64,000 nucleotides of DNA from Sipunculus nudus (GCA_026874595.1 CM049322.1:8050900-8114899), one strand, 5' to 3'; positions 47,033 to 59,939 are shown, counted from the first letter of the stretch. Notes: generated by a model from the letters alone, not told the origin. Made by a program: numbers and translations.

Positions 47033-50000
47033 TATATATATATATAAGCACATTATCAGTAACTACATTTCTAATAATATTCTTTTTGGTTTAAGTTACC
47101 TAGGGTTATTTATATATGAACAGAACCAAAGCCATGCTTACCATGCCGTGGACCCTTTAACAATATCATAATTTTGCATATTTTCGATACCCTGAGGTTA
47201 ATAATTTTTCCTGGTTCAAAATGTGACTGACTGGTATATGCTGACTCATCTGGTATATGACCAGGTGGAAAAGGTTAAACAATCCAATAACGATATGTCC
47301 CTGATTCTGTATGCTCAAATATTTAATGTGGTCTTTCCTAATCCAACCCCCTCTCAATCACTTTTATTGCACCCGGTTCTTTAGATTTATTAGATTTCCT
47401 ACTGAAACACAAACACAAAAAAAGGCTGTCACTTAAACATAACCTCCTTAGTAGAGGAGACAACATATGCAAATCAGATAAATTGTTACATAGATATAAA
47501 ACTCCTTCGAACATTTAAACATCGAATAAAATATTTAACCGTATATAAAACCCACATTTTCTGTATTTACAACCAATTGACTAATAACTGTTCAGTTACT
47601 AATTAACTTTTGTACTGGGTATATGAAACTCTGGCATGTTGGGGATGGACGTGTGATTTTATTACCTATATTGTTTGCTTCATATTTATAAAAGGAAAGT
47701 GTAATTTGAGACTGATATCTAGTAGTGACTATTTCAATTCTGCTGTTATACAAGCTAAATTAAATATGTTGGTTTTGAATATGTCTGAAATAAGTGGAAA
47801 GAAATATCATCCTCACACAGTAATATGCAATAACCTTCTTTGTTACTTCTAATATTTCTGCTTTTCTTAATGGTAAAATAAAGAGAACAGACCTAATAAA
47901 TGGCTCGGGTAAAAATTACATTTCTTTCCTTCCAGACACGAGCGTGTTCATGGACATCTTTAAATGGTAAACCTGGCACGGGAAAATCAACCTTAGTTAA
48001 CTGGTGTTTGACCACATGGGCTGATTATGTCATGGAAACAGTAACTCTCACAAATGACCTTGATAAAAGGGCATCATCAAATAACACAAGAGCAGATAGG
48101 TGTGGAGTTGGATACGACCTTGTCCTTGGGATTTTCTTGAGGTATGTCAAGCCAGGCGCGACATTTACTGAAACAGTATAGCAACAGATACATGGTCTCA
48201 ACATGAAAAGCATCAGTAATTATATGCAGCAGAAACCAGACAAGGTTTTGTTAATTTTTGATGCTTTGGATGAATATGACTTGGATACGTCACAGGAAAT
48301 TACAAATATTCTGAAAGGAGAACTCTATCCGGAAGTGGACAGGTTGGTGACGTCTCGTCACTTACAGGCTGACAGCGAATCAGCTGATATACTGAGGTCT
48401 TATGATAAGCATATAGAATTGAAGGGTTTCAATGACCAAAACATTGACGAATACATGAAGAAATATATGCAGAACTCCAATCCTCTTCAAATTCAGCTAT
48501 CACAACGGAATGAAAGCATGGACGCGGCAACCTGTGAATTTTTAAAGACGATTAAAGAATCAAAAGTGTTGCCCCTCTGCCACACGCCCTTACATTTATG
48601 TTTTGTTTGTCAACTGGCTGAGGCCGGAGCGGATATCAAACTCCTAAATAAAACTCAGCTCTACGTAATGATTACCAAATACATCCTGGATGTTAACAAC
48701 TGCAGAGAAGAAACGCCAAAAGTCAAAGATCTAAGGAACTTGGAAGACTACCATAATGAATTAATCAAATGTGGTTCCGCAGGTCAGATCTTTATCCGTA
48801 ATGATAAGAAAAGCAAGTGCCTATTTTCAAATGACGTTGACTCAACAAAAAGTACAGAAGACTTGGTTAACATGGGAATCCGCCTTGGACTAATCATTCC
48901 AGTTCCACCTGAACATTTAGCAGACAATTTTTATGCATTTATACATCTGTCGATTCAGGAATTTACCTATGCTTATTCTATAGTCCATGACCTGGACCAG
49001 AAACTTATGTTTATATCATATTTGACCGACATATTCCGACTACACGACTGCCGTAATATAATTTCATTTTGTTGTGGTATATCTGAACATTGCGGGAACG
49101 AGCTGCTCTCACATGCTGTCAAACTTGTCAGACATAGCAAGGATAGACCGACCGCTCATCAGTGTCCATACTTTAACTCCATTTCCTGGCACTCGGGGAA
49201 GGTTGACTGGGAGGCTGAAGTAAACCCCTCCTCTGACATCAGTTTTTATATTGCACAATGTGTTGCGGAGTTTAAGAACCCGAATCTTTGTGCTATTCCT
49301 TTACCAAACAGTATTACTCTAGATCTCTCTCAGTCTGAGACAGACGCTATGTTAACAATGTTCAGACACAACAAGTCACAATCAGCGGTTATAGCTATTG
49401 AGATAAAGAATGGTGTTCTCAGTAGAGATATATGGGAGACAGCAACATCAGTAATACTGCCACATGAGCTCAAACAGCTTTATTTAACCTTGACTTGTAT
49501 AGATGACACGGCAGTACTAGCAGCAAGTATTAATCAAATGGCCAAACTGACGCATCTGAAACTCCAGATACAATCCCTGACACAGACTGACAGCGAGCGC
49601 CTCCTGGCGGTGATCCCGCAGACCATAACACTTCATAGGTTGTTGCTGAGATATTTCCCCCTGAGTGCCCGCGGGGCTGATTTTTTATTTAAACTCGCGG
49701 GGACTCAGCATCATATGAGAAGGCTACATGTTACAGACACCGACCTGTCAATGCTGGGTCCGCGCGTGACATCACTCCTCACATCTCAACATCTGGTTCA
49801 ACTTGTAATCTCCAACACTCACGTGACCCGGCAGCAGGTGACTTCACTGTGTACCGACCTGCCGGGTCAATGCCGCCATCTCCTGTGGCTGAACATGTCC
49901 GGTAATGATATATCTGATGTGGAGGACCGATTAGCTGAGGCCATCTCAAAACTTAACCATCTCTCATGGCTTAATATCAGGAACTGTAATATAACATCAC

Positions 50001-50314
50001 AGGGACTGTGGCGGATCCTGCAACATCTGCCGGACTCACTGCGTCTGTTAGACATTTGTAACAATGGTTTCACACATTTCTCACGGCTGTCAGAGTGTTG
50101 TCATTTTCTAAAGTATATTCGTTTTCTGTGGTGTGAGGGTACAGCTGTACCGGCCGAGGTGATGCAAGAACTGGTACAAGTGTGTGACCAAAACCTCCCT
50201 GAGCTCAAACTGATGTACGACGACAAATCATGCCAGGCTGGTAAACAAGCTTTACAGGCGTTTACTGTTGAGCTCATTAATGAGATATCGACAAGGGCAC
50301 ATAAGGTAGACTGA
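41939..50314 (+). CDS. NOD-like receptor gene (CARD-NACHT-LRR), five exons, interrupted by one in-frame stop
   Basis: Exons are 41939-41996, 42298-42434, 42905-43043, 45166-45380 and 47936-50314. All have GT-AG borders and phases that fit (1, 0, 1, 0). The start is MERKRSAGDEKAPPEKKHK, a basic leader. Exons 2 and 3 give a death-fold, CARD-like region at about residues 33-111 (NIDVLNTPILDELVTESVL, then RVSGLLDHLYGRCEQDWQKF). Exon 4 is a linker with KAVARHYKRFHKD, similar in position to the FISNA region of other NLRs. Exon 5 holds NACHT and leucine-rich repeats. Such proteins sense danger or microbial signals in the cytosol and oligomerise through NACHT. The model gives 976 codons, but TAG at 48179-48181 (codon 265) would end the product early. 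A leader exon upstream of the TTGCAG at 41910-41915 is possible. Confidence 0.82.
43080..44545. repeat. Intronic tandem repeat of about 57 bp, split by an insertion
   Basis: Units such as AAGTGACTGAAGGTAAATAT, AATATTAATGAGGAATAATT recur at 43080-43156 and 44430-44545, on both sides of the insertion at 43157-44417. Confidence 0.7.
43157..44417 (+). mobile_element. 1.26-kb insertion with CCCGGTATACCGGG head, in NLR intron 3
   Basis: Starts TTACTAGCTGATAGACCCGG with a 14-bp palindrome (43173-43186) and ends TTTTATAAGTATTAG. It is flanked by perfect ATAAATATTT copies (43147-43156 and 44418-44427). The head resembles the ACTAGCTGA-type heads of short retroposons linked to RTE LINEs; that class is inference. 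No reverse transcriptase was recognised inside. Confidence 0.7.
45954..46130 (+). mobile_element. Short deletion derivative of the 43157-44417 element
   Basis: The first about 90 bases match the head of the 1.26-kb element (CTAGCTGATAAACCGGTATA, then TTACCGGGGTTTGGGAGAT). The last about 100 match its tail (GAACATTGCG, then ACGTGAACCGAATTCC). The middle is missing. No clear target duplication. Confidence 0.8.
46510..47046. repeat. Two TA microsatellites
   Basis: (TA)n at 46510-46578, with an ATCT run in the middle, and at 46987-47045. Confidence 0.9.
47936..50314 (+). CDS. NLR exon 5: NACHT ATPase, winged-helix region and leucine-rich repeats
   Basis: Walker A is GKPGTGKSTLVNW (48 kb mark, model residues 194-206). 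Walker B is VLLIFDALDEYD (residues 287-298), with the paired acidic residues typical of NACHT, followed by the sensor-like LVTSRH. The block FIHLSIQEFTYAYS is the signature seen after the winged helix in many NLRs. The last third has about six irregular leucine-rich repeats (for example HLLWLNMSGNDISDVEDRL and HLSWLNIRNCNITSQGLW). The stop TAG at 48179 lies between Walker A and Walker B; the frame continues cleanly on both sides. No splice pair removes it in frame. From 48203 the frame is open for 703 codons. Confidence 0.88.
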
Positions 50315-50710
50315 CGGTAACCAGAATTCAACACATTTATAAGTTACAGAATAGTTACACAGTTACAGAATATACATAATTTAAGAACAAAACTCGTTAT
50401 TTTTTACAATTAAGTTTCTTTTATTCTTTTTAAAATGTTTTTTCAGGTATCCATGGAATGTATACATACGCCGCATTATAACACGCAGTGACAATTCAAA
50501 TCTTGACTTCTCGTGACACGATTGTGTAAGTGAACAAAAAGGTATGAAAAACCACTGGATTTACATAATCACTATCTGTTTAAATGAACCAAAATGCCGG
50601 TGACCAAGCTGATATGAGCGAACTTTTACCATGAGTCACGTTTATCCTTTTGTTGAATCAGTGTTTTGATGGTATGATAAAATAATTTAAACAGGATAAT
50701 TTTAAATTGA

Positions 50711-50764
<54 letters not shown>

Positions 50765-50917
50765 GTATATATAGTTGTAGTTTTTTGGCGTCTGTATAAA
50801 ACCAAAGAAAAACACGTATTGAATATAATTTTGGTTTGCTAAAAATACCACAATATTTCTCCTTGGTACATTTCTAGGATTTCATTAAGTACCAGAGACT
50901 ATTATAGCTAATATACT

Positions 50918-50967
<50 letters not shown>

Positions 50968-51535
50968 TGTGGTGTACATGTGTATGACACGTCTTCCGAC
51001 CATGTTATATATTTTGCAACCCGACCCCAATCAAAATGCTGTTCCAGCCCCTATGAATAAAGAAAGTTCTATGAATATGGATGGCTCGAACATTAGGTTA
51101 TGGTCCAAAATGAGCACAAGTTGCAAATGTATTACCTGTTAATATTACTCTGGCCCAGAGTAAGTTTTGGATAGTCAGCCGTATTGGAGAGCTAGCTCAA
51201 ACTGGGACAGAATGGAGCGATAATGGGTGATCGGATTCACTGTAAGAGCTTGGAAATAAGGACAAGGTCAAAAATAAATATCAGGTGCAAATCTGTCTCC
51301 CATGACTAATATTGCAACCGCAGGTCAGTTTTTTAAACGGTCATATTTAAGCTGACACAAGGGCGGAAGGAAGAAATCGGTGGTTTTGCACTCGGGGGAC
51401 CTAAGAAAGTCCAACGAAATATTTAGCCCAAAATATTGATAAAGAAATAAACTCATCAATCACTAGAAGCGTCCCCATTACTTTGGAAGGAGGCTTAGTA
51501 AATGAAGTTTATATGAAATGTTATAATGTTGTTCC
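50315..51535. other. DNA downstream of the NLR gene
   Basis: TA tracts at 50708-50765 and 50922-50964. No clear AATAAA was found close after the stop. Otherwise nothing recognised. Confidence 0.5.
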
Positions 51536-51539
51536 CAAC

Positions 51540-51690
51540 ATTAAAGTAGAAACGTATGGGCCGTTTTTTACAATAAAGGCCAGTTTTATCACAATATGGG
51601 CAGGTTATGGTTATTACAATATGGGTCGTTTTTATTACCATATGGGCCGTAATTACAATATGGGCAGGTTATTACATTATGGGTCATAAC
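51540..51690. repeat. Degenerate TTACAATATGGGC repeat
   Basis: About seven units of 20-30 bp with AATATGGGC(C/A)(G/T) cores. Confidence 0.75.
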
Positions 51691-51894
51691 AGCGGACCTG
51701 GAGTTGGCGGTCCGCCCCGGTCGGTTCGTTTAGGGGTGGGCGGTATTTAGGTGAATTTAGATAGGATATTTGTATAGTATAAAATATTTTGATATGATGT
51801 TCTTGAATTAAAGTATGATTTTTTTAACTTTTGGAATAATACAATTAAACATTTTCCCATAAATTATCCAATTGTTTGAATTTGTATGAAAAAA

Positions 51895-51948
51895 CTCTAA
51901 TACGGGTAGTGGACGAGCGACAACGTGTATCCGCCGAAATCAGAGAGC
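51895..51948. repeat. 54-bp dispersed motif, copy 2
   Basis: Matches 30265-30318 (see there). Confidence 0.75.
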
Positions 51949-52039
51949 ATGGTACGGGGGAAGTAAGGGATGGATTAAGTGTTATGTAACACCATTCCCG
52001 AATGAAGTCTACTAAAACTCAGAAAAGGGCAATTTATTC

Positions 52040-52270
52040 AACAAAAACAGAAAGGTACGTGGCGTTACCTGTCTGGTATACGATATATCCCTGCAAGATG
52101 GATGGACGTGCCAAATGTCAGACCAACATCATCGAACCACTCGTGATATATGAGAAATGTTGACCCAAAGCAAATGTACGGAAGAACGCTAAGCGAAAAC
52201 GACTGCATGTGGCGCCACAAGACTTGTGTATGAGATGGTGGTATATCCAAGATCTATGGACATGCACCAT
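52040..52270. repeat. Two units of the GGTGGCGCCACC-type array
   Basis: Core GTGGCGCCAC at 52209-52218 and a decayed core at 52060. Shares AAGACTTGTGTATGAGA-type text with the other arrays. Confidence 0.7.
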
Positions 52271-52679
52271 TTCAGACCAACACCTCTGTTTTGGGGGATA
52301 AATAAAGGTAATAAACAGGTGGAATTATAAGTTACTGTGCCCATTTCTGAATTCAGTTATATGTTCCTCACCAAATAAGGTCTTACCATGTTTAATTTCA
52401 AGTTAATCACAAATGGTGTGTACACGAAAAATTACGTAACAGCGTTACAGGTGAAATTTGCAATAAAATGGTATTTTCTCCAGTTTCCATTGGGGCGAAA
52501 GATGTAGTTTCAGTGAATTTTATGATATAAATGTGTGGTCTACAAAACATCTATAACGAAGACAATTTGCCATATAGTCTTTGCATATATATGTTTCCAG
52601 TTTTATAATGTTATTAAGAGGGGCGGCTTATTCTATGACCGCCCCGGGCGGCACAAATGCTTGGTACGCCACTGGTCAC

Positions 52680-54555
52680 AGTTCCTCAACTATCAATGAA
52701 CTTGTTTTCAGAAATGACTTAAATATTAAATTTACACGTATCTACGACATTTTGGAACTCAGCCATTACAATGTGTAGGGTAAAGATTTTTACTTGTTGT
52801 TGGTTCCGGATTGCTGCATAAATTGCTTCAAAATTGCTTATAATTTCAATGAAAATTGTGAAATAAATCAAACCTAAGAGGGGGTACAACCTCTTAAACC
52901 CAACCCGAGTTTAAATATAGTATATATTAAGATGGAAAGGTCTGTGGTTATTTGTTGAGGAGGGGGAGGCAATTTATATCTTGTTTTAAATACAGTAGTA
53001 GACAAATTAATCGAGAATACTCAAAATCTATTTAAGCCCTCGAAAAAAAATCCTGTATTTTACTTCCTCTCCCCCCTCTCTCTCCCTTATACCTTATATA
53101 TATATAATATTTATATGTATAATTATATATGCTTAACTAATCTAACAAATTATAAGAAAATTCTACAATGAAAGACTGCACACTAAGCAGAGACGAAAAT
53201 GATGCAAGTACAGCTGTTAATGACCTGAGCCAGCAATAAGCGCAGTAGTAAAACGGAACGACGGCATGTACTTTCCATAAACGGACATTTGGCAGAAACG
53301 TGTAAGGGAGTCACATTCGGATATGTTCATATAAATTATATTCAGAAAACCGCCGCATTCACGTGACTGGTGAATATAAGAAAGTCAAAATTTTATTATG
53401 TATATATATGGAAAGCCCCGAACATATAAATAATCATCAAACGAACCAACCAAAAAATCACACTCTCACAGTTTGTAATCCAAGATTCAATTACGATTGG
53501 TGTTATAAAATCTACATACAATAAAATAGTACGATTTATCTTCAGCATAATTGAGCAAGTGTGAATCAAAGAATCGTAGCAGGGGTATTGCTATTACATA
53601 TCTATAATTCAAGGAGAACTACTGTAGTAAATAATATTACAGAAATGTGAGTGAAAACAATTTAAAAATCAACAAGTAGTTTAGACATATACATAAACCA
53701 AAAATGTAACTAAATTTAACTAAAAAGTTATCATTATCCTATTTACAATTTTACACTAGGTTTTCACTTGCAAAAAAATCCAAATATTATACAATGCTTA
53801 TTTAGAAAAGCATTTATTATTATGTACCTAGCAGGTTATATACACATTCCATTTGATTATACGAGAATATTTTATTATATTTCTAGAGGAAAGGCAATTA
53901 TTTTCCATCAGAAAGGCTATACTGATATTTTAACAGTGGAATGGGCAATATATCACAGTCAAATCATTGAATGCCGTCAATCAGTCTTAAAAGTTCGTAA
54001 GCTGAGGATGGTAGAGGCAGCTTGCTTTCTTTAGGAATTTTGCAGTTTAGAGTTTCCTCTTTCCCTCTTCCCCTCTAACATTTTGTCCGATTTTCCTTAT
54101 TTTGATTTCTGATATGTCTTGGGTTTGTTCGAAGACACCAACTTGGCCTTTGTTTCATTCATTCTTTATAATACACTCATTTACTTCACTACATGATCAA
54201 ATGCACAAACTTTAGACTGTAAACGAATAACACTATATTAATCATGATTAAGAAGATATGCAACGAGGAATGATGAGAGAGAGAAGAAAGGAATGTGGGA
54301 AGTAAGAAGGGTTTTTGGTTTTAACACTAAGCCTCACCATGGTTTGGAGACAGAACTTTTCAGAGCTATACCATAAGTCCGCTTGAGATCTAAACCGGTC
54401 CGTTATAGTGGTCCGAGATGGTAAGGAATGAGGTCCGAGATCGTCGACCGGGCGGTCCGAGATTGTACTAAGTATATCGCCAGTATTGCCATACTACCTA
54501 TGTAGCTGTAAATAAATCGTGTGCCGCATATCGACGTATTGCTTTTATAAAAATG
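52680..54555. other. AT-rich intergenic DNA
   Basis: No gene or repeat recognised. Confidence 0.5.
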
Positions 54556-54559
54556 CATG

Positions 54560-54864
54560 TTTTTCGCCTGAATGTTTACTGCGCACTTGTAACATGTACA
54601 ATGTCTGTATGCCGACCCGTATGTATGATATTATGTTTGTCCAAAATGTACAGTCTCCGTAAGTCGCTCGTATAAGTATTATGAGATGATATATAACGCT
54701 GCGTGTACGCGTATTGCTTATGTACAACTCACAACTGCTTGTGTGGCACCCATCTGCTAATCCCCATGGGTAATATGTAACACGTCTGAAGATTATGCGA
54801 GTGTCAGTGTTTGTTTGTAGGGGTATTTAACACACACAGACCCACACGAATACACACACATATA

Positions 54865-54914
<50 letters not shown>

Positions 54915-55640
54915 TTTATATATATATAGACATGTGAAATATAATACATAAAACATGTACACTGGATACATTTCGAACGTCAGGCACTCTAGGTAACCTA
55001 TGCACTGAGCACTGCACAGATGTTTAACCGGTACGATGCCTGCATATTCTCTGTATACGCATTGCGTATGTGTGACCTGTACACTACCTGTATATTTGAA
55101 CTGCGTATGTATCAAGTGTCCAGTGCCTGAATGTCATCCATATGCGTTTTGCGTATTTATATAACTTTTCACACTGCCTGTATTTCACCCATATGCACTT
55201 TTGAGTATTTTATATTCTTTGAAACTGCCTGCATGTGTTCCGTAGCATTGTTACCTATGTAAATCCAGTGTATCGCATGTTTTTCGTCCAAACCCTCACT
55301 GATACCGCCTTTATCTCACAAGCATGTGCCATCTGTATTTATAACCTTAACTGCTATAAAATGCTTGTTAAGTCCCGTATCCGCCTGTTGCACGTGTAAT
55401 CTATACTACATTGCAATTGCATTTTTGCCACAAGACGCCTATGCTATGCTACGAACGTGTACGGTTTATGTAACTCTGTAGTATGTATGTTTGGTGTGTT
55501 TAACCTCTAAACTAACTTTATTTCACGGGTATGCGTACTGCGTATACTGCGTATGTATAACCTGGTGACTGCCCCTGTGTCATGAATATGTATAACCTGG
55601 TGACTGCCCCTGTGTCATGAACATGTGTACTGGTAATGTC
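54560..55640. repeat. Decayed tandem repeat of about 55 bp
   Basis: Recurring order 'ATGCGTATTGCGTATGTATAAC... TGTACACTGCCTGTAT... CACCCATATGCG'. It includes a clean 37-bp double near 55568-55621 (TATAACCTGGTGACTGCCCC twice). Interrupted by a TA tract (54860-54912). Confidence 0.7.
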
Positions 55641-58600
55641 AATCTTTTACATGGCCGGTTTTTGTTTCGTATGAGTACTGAAATTGCCTCTATATCTTTG
55701 GCTTACGAGCTTCGTATATACATCCCCTAGACAGCACTGTGTTACAGGTGCCCCTTTTTATTGTGTGCACAAGTCTTACAGATGTATTTTTTTATTGTGT
55801 GACACGGGCGTAACTCGTGTTGTTGCGGACTCGCCTGTCTGGGTGTTGCACTCTCAGTTTAAACCGTACTGGTTGAACTCTCGCGGAATGTAACAGCTCG
55901 CTGCCTTGCCTGTCTCGAATGTTCGCGTCTGTGCATGTGTATTGTTCTTTTTGATTGTTCGTGAAAGGGAATTTTCTAGAGTTTTCGGATGAAAGGTTAT
56001 AAACAGGAGCTGTGTTTTAAAGCCGATAGAGAGGTGAGAGAATATTCCAGCGGACACAGAAGCGGGTACATCAGTTAGTGGGACCTATTCCGATAAGTGC
56101 GGCTATAATAGATTTTCTTCAGATTTTCTTCCTGATTTGTGACGAATCTTATTTTGTCTTCAGTCAGTTAAATGCGGGATTGTTACAAGAGCATTACATT
56201 GGACTGTTATTCTCTGAGAGAATTATTGTGAAATGTTCGTCCGGCTTATACATTTTAAAGAACTTGTCGCTGTGACAGTGGTGGTATCCAGGTACTGTGT
56301 ACTTTGTTTATTAGACTGTGTGATGATATTGATTTGCTGTCATACGGTTGTTGTACTGTGTAATTGTATTGATTTAGTGTATTGTAATGTTAGAGTTGTT
56401 TTAAGAATAAATTATAGTTATTTGTTAACAAAAAACACTGACTTCTTTATTCATTCCCCTAAAATTTAACGCTGCCTAGTGTTACAGAAAATTTTTGGTA
56501 ATGATGTTTCCAATGTTCCACTTAAGCTTGCTTTAAATAACAAGGGAAAATATTGGACCCTCGCCTTCAAGTGTATCCTCGCTTTAAAGGGTAATTGTGC
56601 CACGATATAAGATATCAATGGAAAATTTTTATCATGTTTTTCTCTAATACATTGATTTGACGACAGGTGCCCAATGGAGAAAAACAATTTATTTAGTAGA
56701 CAGTTAAGCGTTCCAAGCAAACAACGTATAAAGGACTTGTGTCGAACAAAATTGATTTCCATATTTCACGGATAAACACATAGGGGCACTTTTTCATCAC
56801 ACTAAATGACTGCGTGCAGGGTAACATTGCAATGCGCTGATAACCTTTAGCTGCATGGTCCTTATCTTGTCTTATTTTACCAGCAATGTCATACCTGACA
56901 TGTGTAAACATTACGTTCTCAAGACAACCTTGATACATGAGTGGGGAATTAATCCACCGTTCAAAAACAACTCAGTCAGTGCGTGTGCATCAAATAAAGA
57001 AAGAAATTTTTGCAGACTAGGTCAGTTTAATTAACCACCCCCATTTAAAATAAATCTTGGCCATAGGTCTTAGGAAAGTATGGCCTGAAAAAGGCCAACA
57101 ATTGATGCACAAAAATTTTGATTTAAGGCCTTAACCACCAACCATATTCTTAAGTCTTGCATTGTGCTGAATAAAATATGACACTAATTGTTTCGGGAAC
57201 CGGAGTTTGTGACGTATGAGGTAAGCCAGTCGGTTAGGTTCCTTTTCCTAAATAATTAAAGCAAGTGTAATAACAATAAGATAAAAAAAAATGTTTTTTT
57301 CGGAGATATTTAACACAAGACCATGTGAAGGGCAAGTAATTTTTGGAAATTTTGTAATTTTGGGATGCAGAATAAGGAATATCCACAGGACATGGAATCC
57401 TTGGTTTTTATCATATTTTTTTTTTATTTTATTTGAAGTCATTTGTCTTTAAGTAGAATTCAAAAATGAATAGAGACCTCTTTAATCATTAATCATTCTG
57501 ATATTTATTTTCTTATAGCAATAAAAATTCATACATCCGCTTCATCAATGAGGATAATAGAATATATCTTATATATTCACGGTATCATGCTGTGAAACGA
57601 TTAAATAGATTGAACAACAGTGGTTGAACTTGAATTTTTATTGCATTATAACGTGCCCGTGTTTTATCCATCCTGCATGCACCAAATATACTGCACTTTG
57701 GCATATCACTCGGGATCACCTCATGATTAAAAGGTAAAGGTTATCGCTTGATACATAAACAGAGCTCGCTCTAAGAACATAACGCGTAGCAATTAATTTG
57801 CCTATTGGCAACACATATCGAGCCCGTATAGAGGTCTATGCTTGTGTTGATGTGTGTGCTCGTGGCAATAGGAAACTCTCTCTGTCGTTTCAATGAATGC
57901 CTGCTTTGAAAATGCATGACTCGAAAGAATAAGGTTGTAATCCCACAAACATCTTTTTACACTGAAACGGAGCGTGAACACCACGTTGTACATATTCAAT
58001 ACAAATGATGAAATGCATGAAACACAGCTGGAAAGACAAGGGGAGATAGACAGGGAAAGAGAACACTGAACATATTAACTCATCAATTCATAAACTCTGA
58101 TGAATAAAACCTAATCAAACTGACAATGCTCTAAGGGAGTAGTTTTCACAGAAAAAAAAAACTGCTCAACATGATCAGTTTCGTACTTGAAAAGTCATGA
58201 ATGTGGGCATTTTGCAAGAAATAAGCTACCCAGATTGAGGAGTTTATAAGTAGTTAAACAAGATTCGCGCTAATTTAACAGTCGAGGAACCAGTTATCAT
58301 ATTTTTAAACCGATCATAATGTATATGTATAGATCAGTAATTTGAAGCATTTGTCTTAATATACCCAAATAGGATGACCCTAAACGTCCTGCATACCAAC
58401 GAAAACTCAAGGCGCCCAGAAGCGGCCATAAAAACTTGGGGAGAAAATGCATATTGCTCCTGATCCAAAGAGGAGGCAAAGTGCTGCCATCGTGAAAGTA
58501 CCATGCACGCACGGTTAACAACCTCGTGATTTTGTTTGAGATAAATATGTTTTACCTGTATAGTTCATGTATACTACATCTATATGGTAGTTCCGTCAGG

Positions 58601-59937
58601 ACATACAGACAGGAGCTTTGTTATGAAAGGACTTGGCGGTGTATGATCTGGATGGAAAAGTCTGTTTTAAAATAAACATAATTATGATTTTGTCAGGGTG
58701 TGTTGACCTTGTCATCGATGAAGGCCTCGCATTGATGGAACTGTATCCCGCCTAGCTAAATGTCAAATGTTTAGTGAGGGCGTGCAGTGAAAAGGTTCCA
58801 CATCCTGTATACTCATAATTTGAAAGGCCTGACAAGTACGAACTTTCAGCTCAAGACTATCCAGATTTAATTATACGTCCATATTGTTCATATACGGTGC
58901 TGGAAATATGTACAGCTTTGTAAATGGAACATACAGGCAATAACTTTCTTAACTCCTATACGCCAGCTAGCGGTACAGCCTGAAATAAAGTGCAAGGGAA
59001 TAATGTTAATGGCTAAAATCCATTTCATGAGCCGTCACCATCAAAATTTATTTTTACATTAGGTACATTGTTTCCACATTCATATATTTCATATATCGGT
59101 ATTAAATCTCGGGTAAAGATTTTTTTTGGTTGTTCTTATGCTAACATAACAAATGAGGTATGCAGTAATAGATCATAAAAGATTGAGTATCAGTGGGATT
59201 AGAAATGCATCATTTTATCAAACTTAACACCACCCATACTTGTAAAAATCTTCCATTTCTTCATATCTAAGAGTTCGATTTTTCTGAATATATTCTCAAT
59301 ATGAGACCTCTAGCACGTATATATCCAGGCAATCAGACCCGACGCCAGGGTGATTAGCAATCAATCTAGGTTGGTGCCGATTATGATGGAGTTTCGATAA
59401 TACTATATGGTCCATTAGCATTACCACAGCCCAACAGGATTCTAGGGTATACAATTATAATTACAAGAAATCTATATTGTATCTCATACATAATATGGAA
59501 AACAATTACAATTATCCTTTCCTTGTTTATGTTAAAACTATTTTTTCAGGCTAATATATTATTACAGTAGATTTATAATAACAAGAGAATACATCTTTCG
59601 ATATCCACTCCTAGAATAAAACGTGTTTGGAGAAATTCAATATGGACCTGGGAAAGCAAAATCATCATGAGCCACTTAACATTCATTCATTTTATATGTC
59701 AGAGAGCATCATTGTAGTCTGCCTAAATGCCAATTAAATTTGTCTGATGTGTATTTAATGGAACCAAAGAAAATCTTATTTTTCTTTCATCCGTGAAGAT
59801 ACTTGACTTTGTTTGATATATCAATGATATGCAGATCGCGCCCAGATTCTCTTTAAGTTGGTGTACACTATTTAATAAAAACTCACCACAGGCGCTTTCA
59901 AATTATGATCTGTCTTGCCGAACGTACGCGAAACGAT

Positions 59938-59939
<2 letters not shown>
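55641..59939. other. Intergenic DNA, no gene recognised
   Basis: No coding frame with family features was seen. A short word block at 56829-56849 is shared with 63243-63263. Confidence 0.45.

Larger units (their letters stand above)
45381..47935. other. NLR intron 4
   Basis: About 2.55 kb. Holds a short insertion (45954-46130), TA tracts at 46510-46578 and 46987-47045, and otherwise AT-rich sequence. Confidence 0.6.
51683..52675. mobile_element. Possible terminal-inverted-repeat element, decayed
   Basis: The left edge (AGCGGACCTGGAGTTGGCGG, then CCGCCCCGGTCGG) and the right edge read in reverse (AGTGGCGTACCAAGC, then CCGCCCGGGGCGG) are similar over about 36 bases. The interior holds a copy of the 54-bp motif and a GTGGCGCCAC array. 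No target duplication is clear. Confidence 0.4.

Noticed and set aside
48142-48187. Possible mini-intron that would remove the NLR stop codon (GAG-GTATGT donor, AACAG acceptor)
   Set aside because: It would be 46 bases long, too short for a normal intron and not a multiple of three, so it breaks the frame. The sequence also reads as conserved NACHT coding.
54804-55115. 103-codon minus-strand frame
   Set aside because: Half of it is a TA microsatellite translated as YIYIYI; the rest is decayed satellite.
58297-58521. 74-codon minus-strand frame MLTVRAWYFHDG
   Set aside because: No domain, no splice signals, no repeat of the pattern elsewhere.
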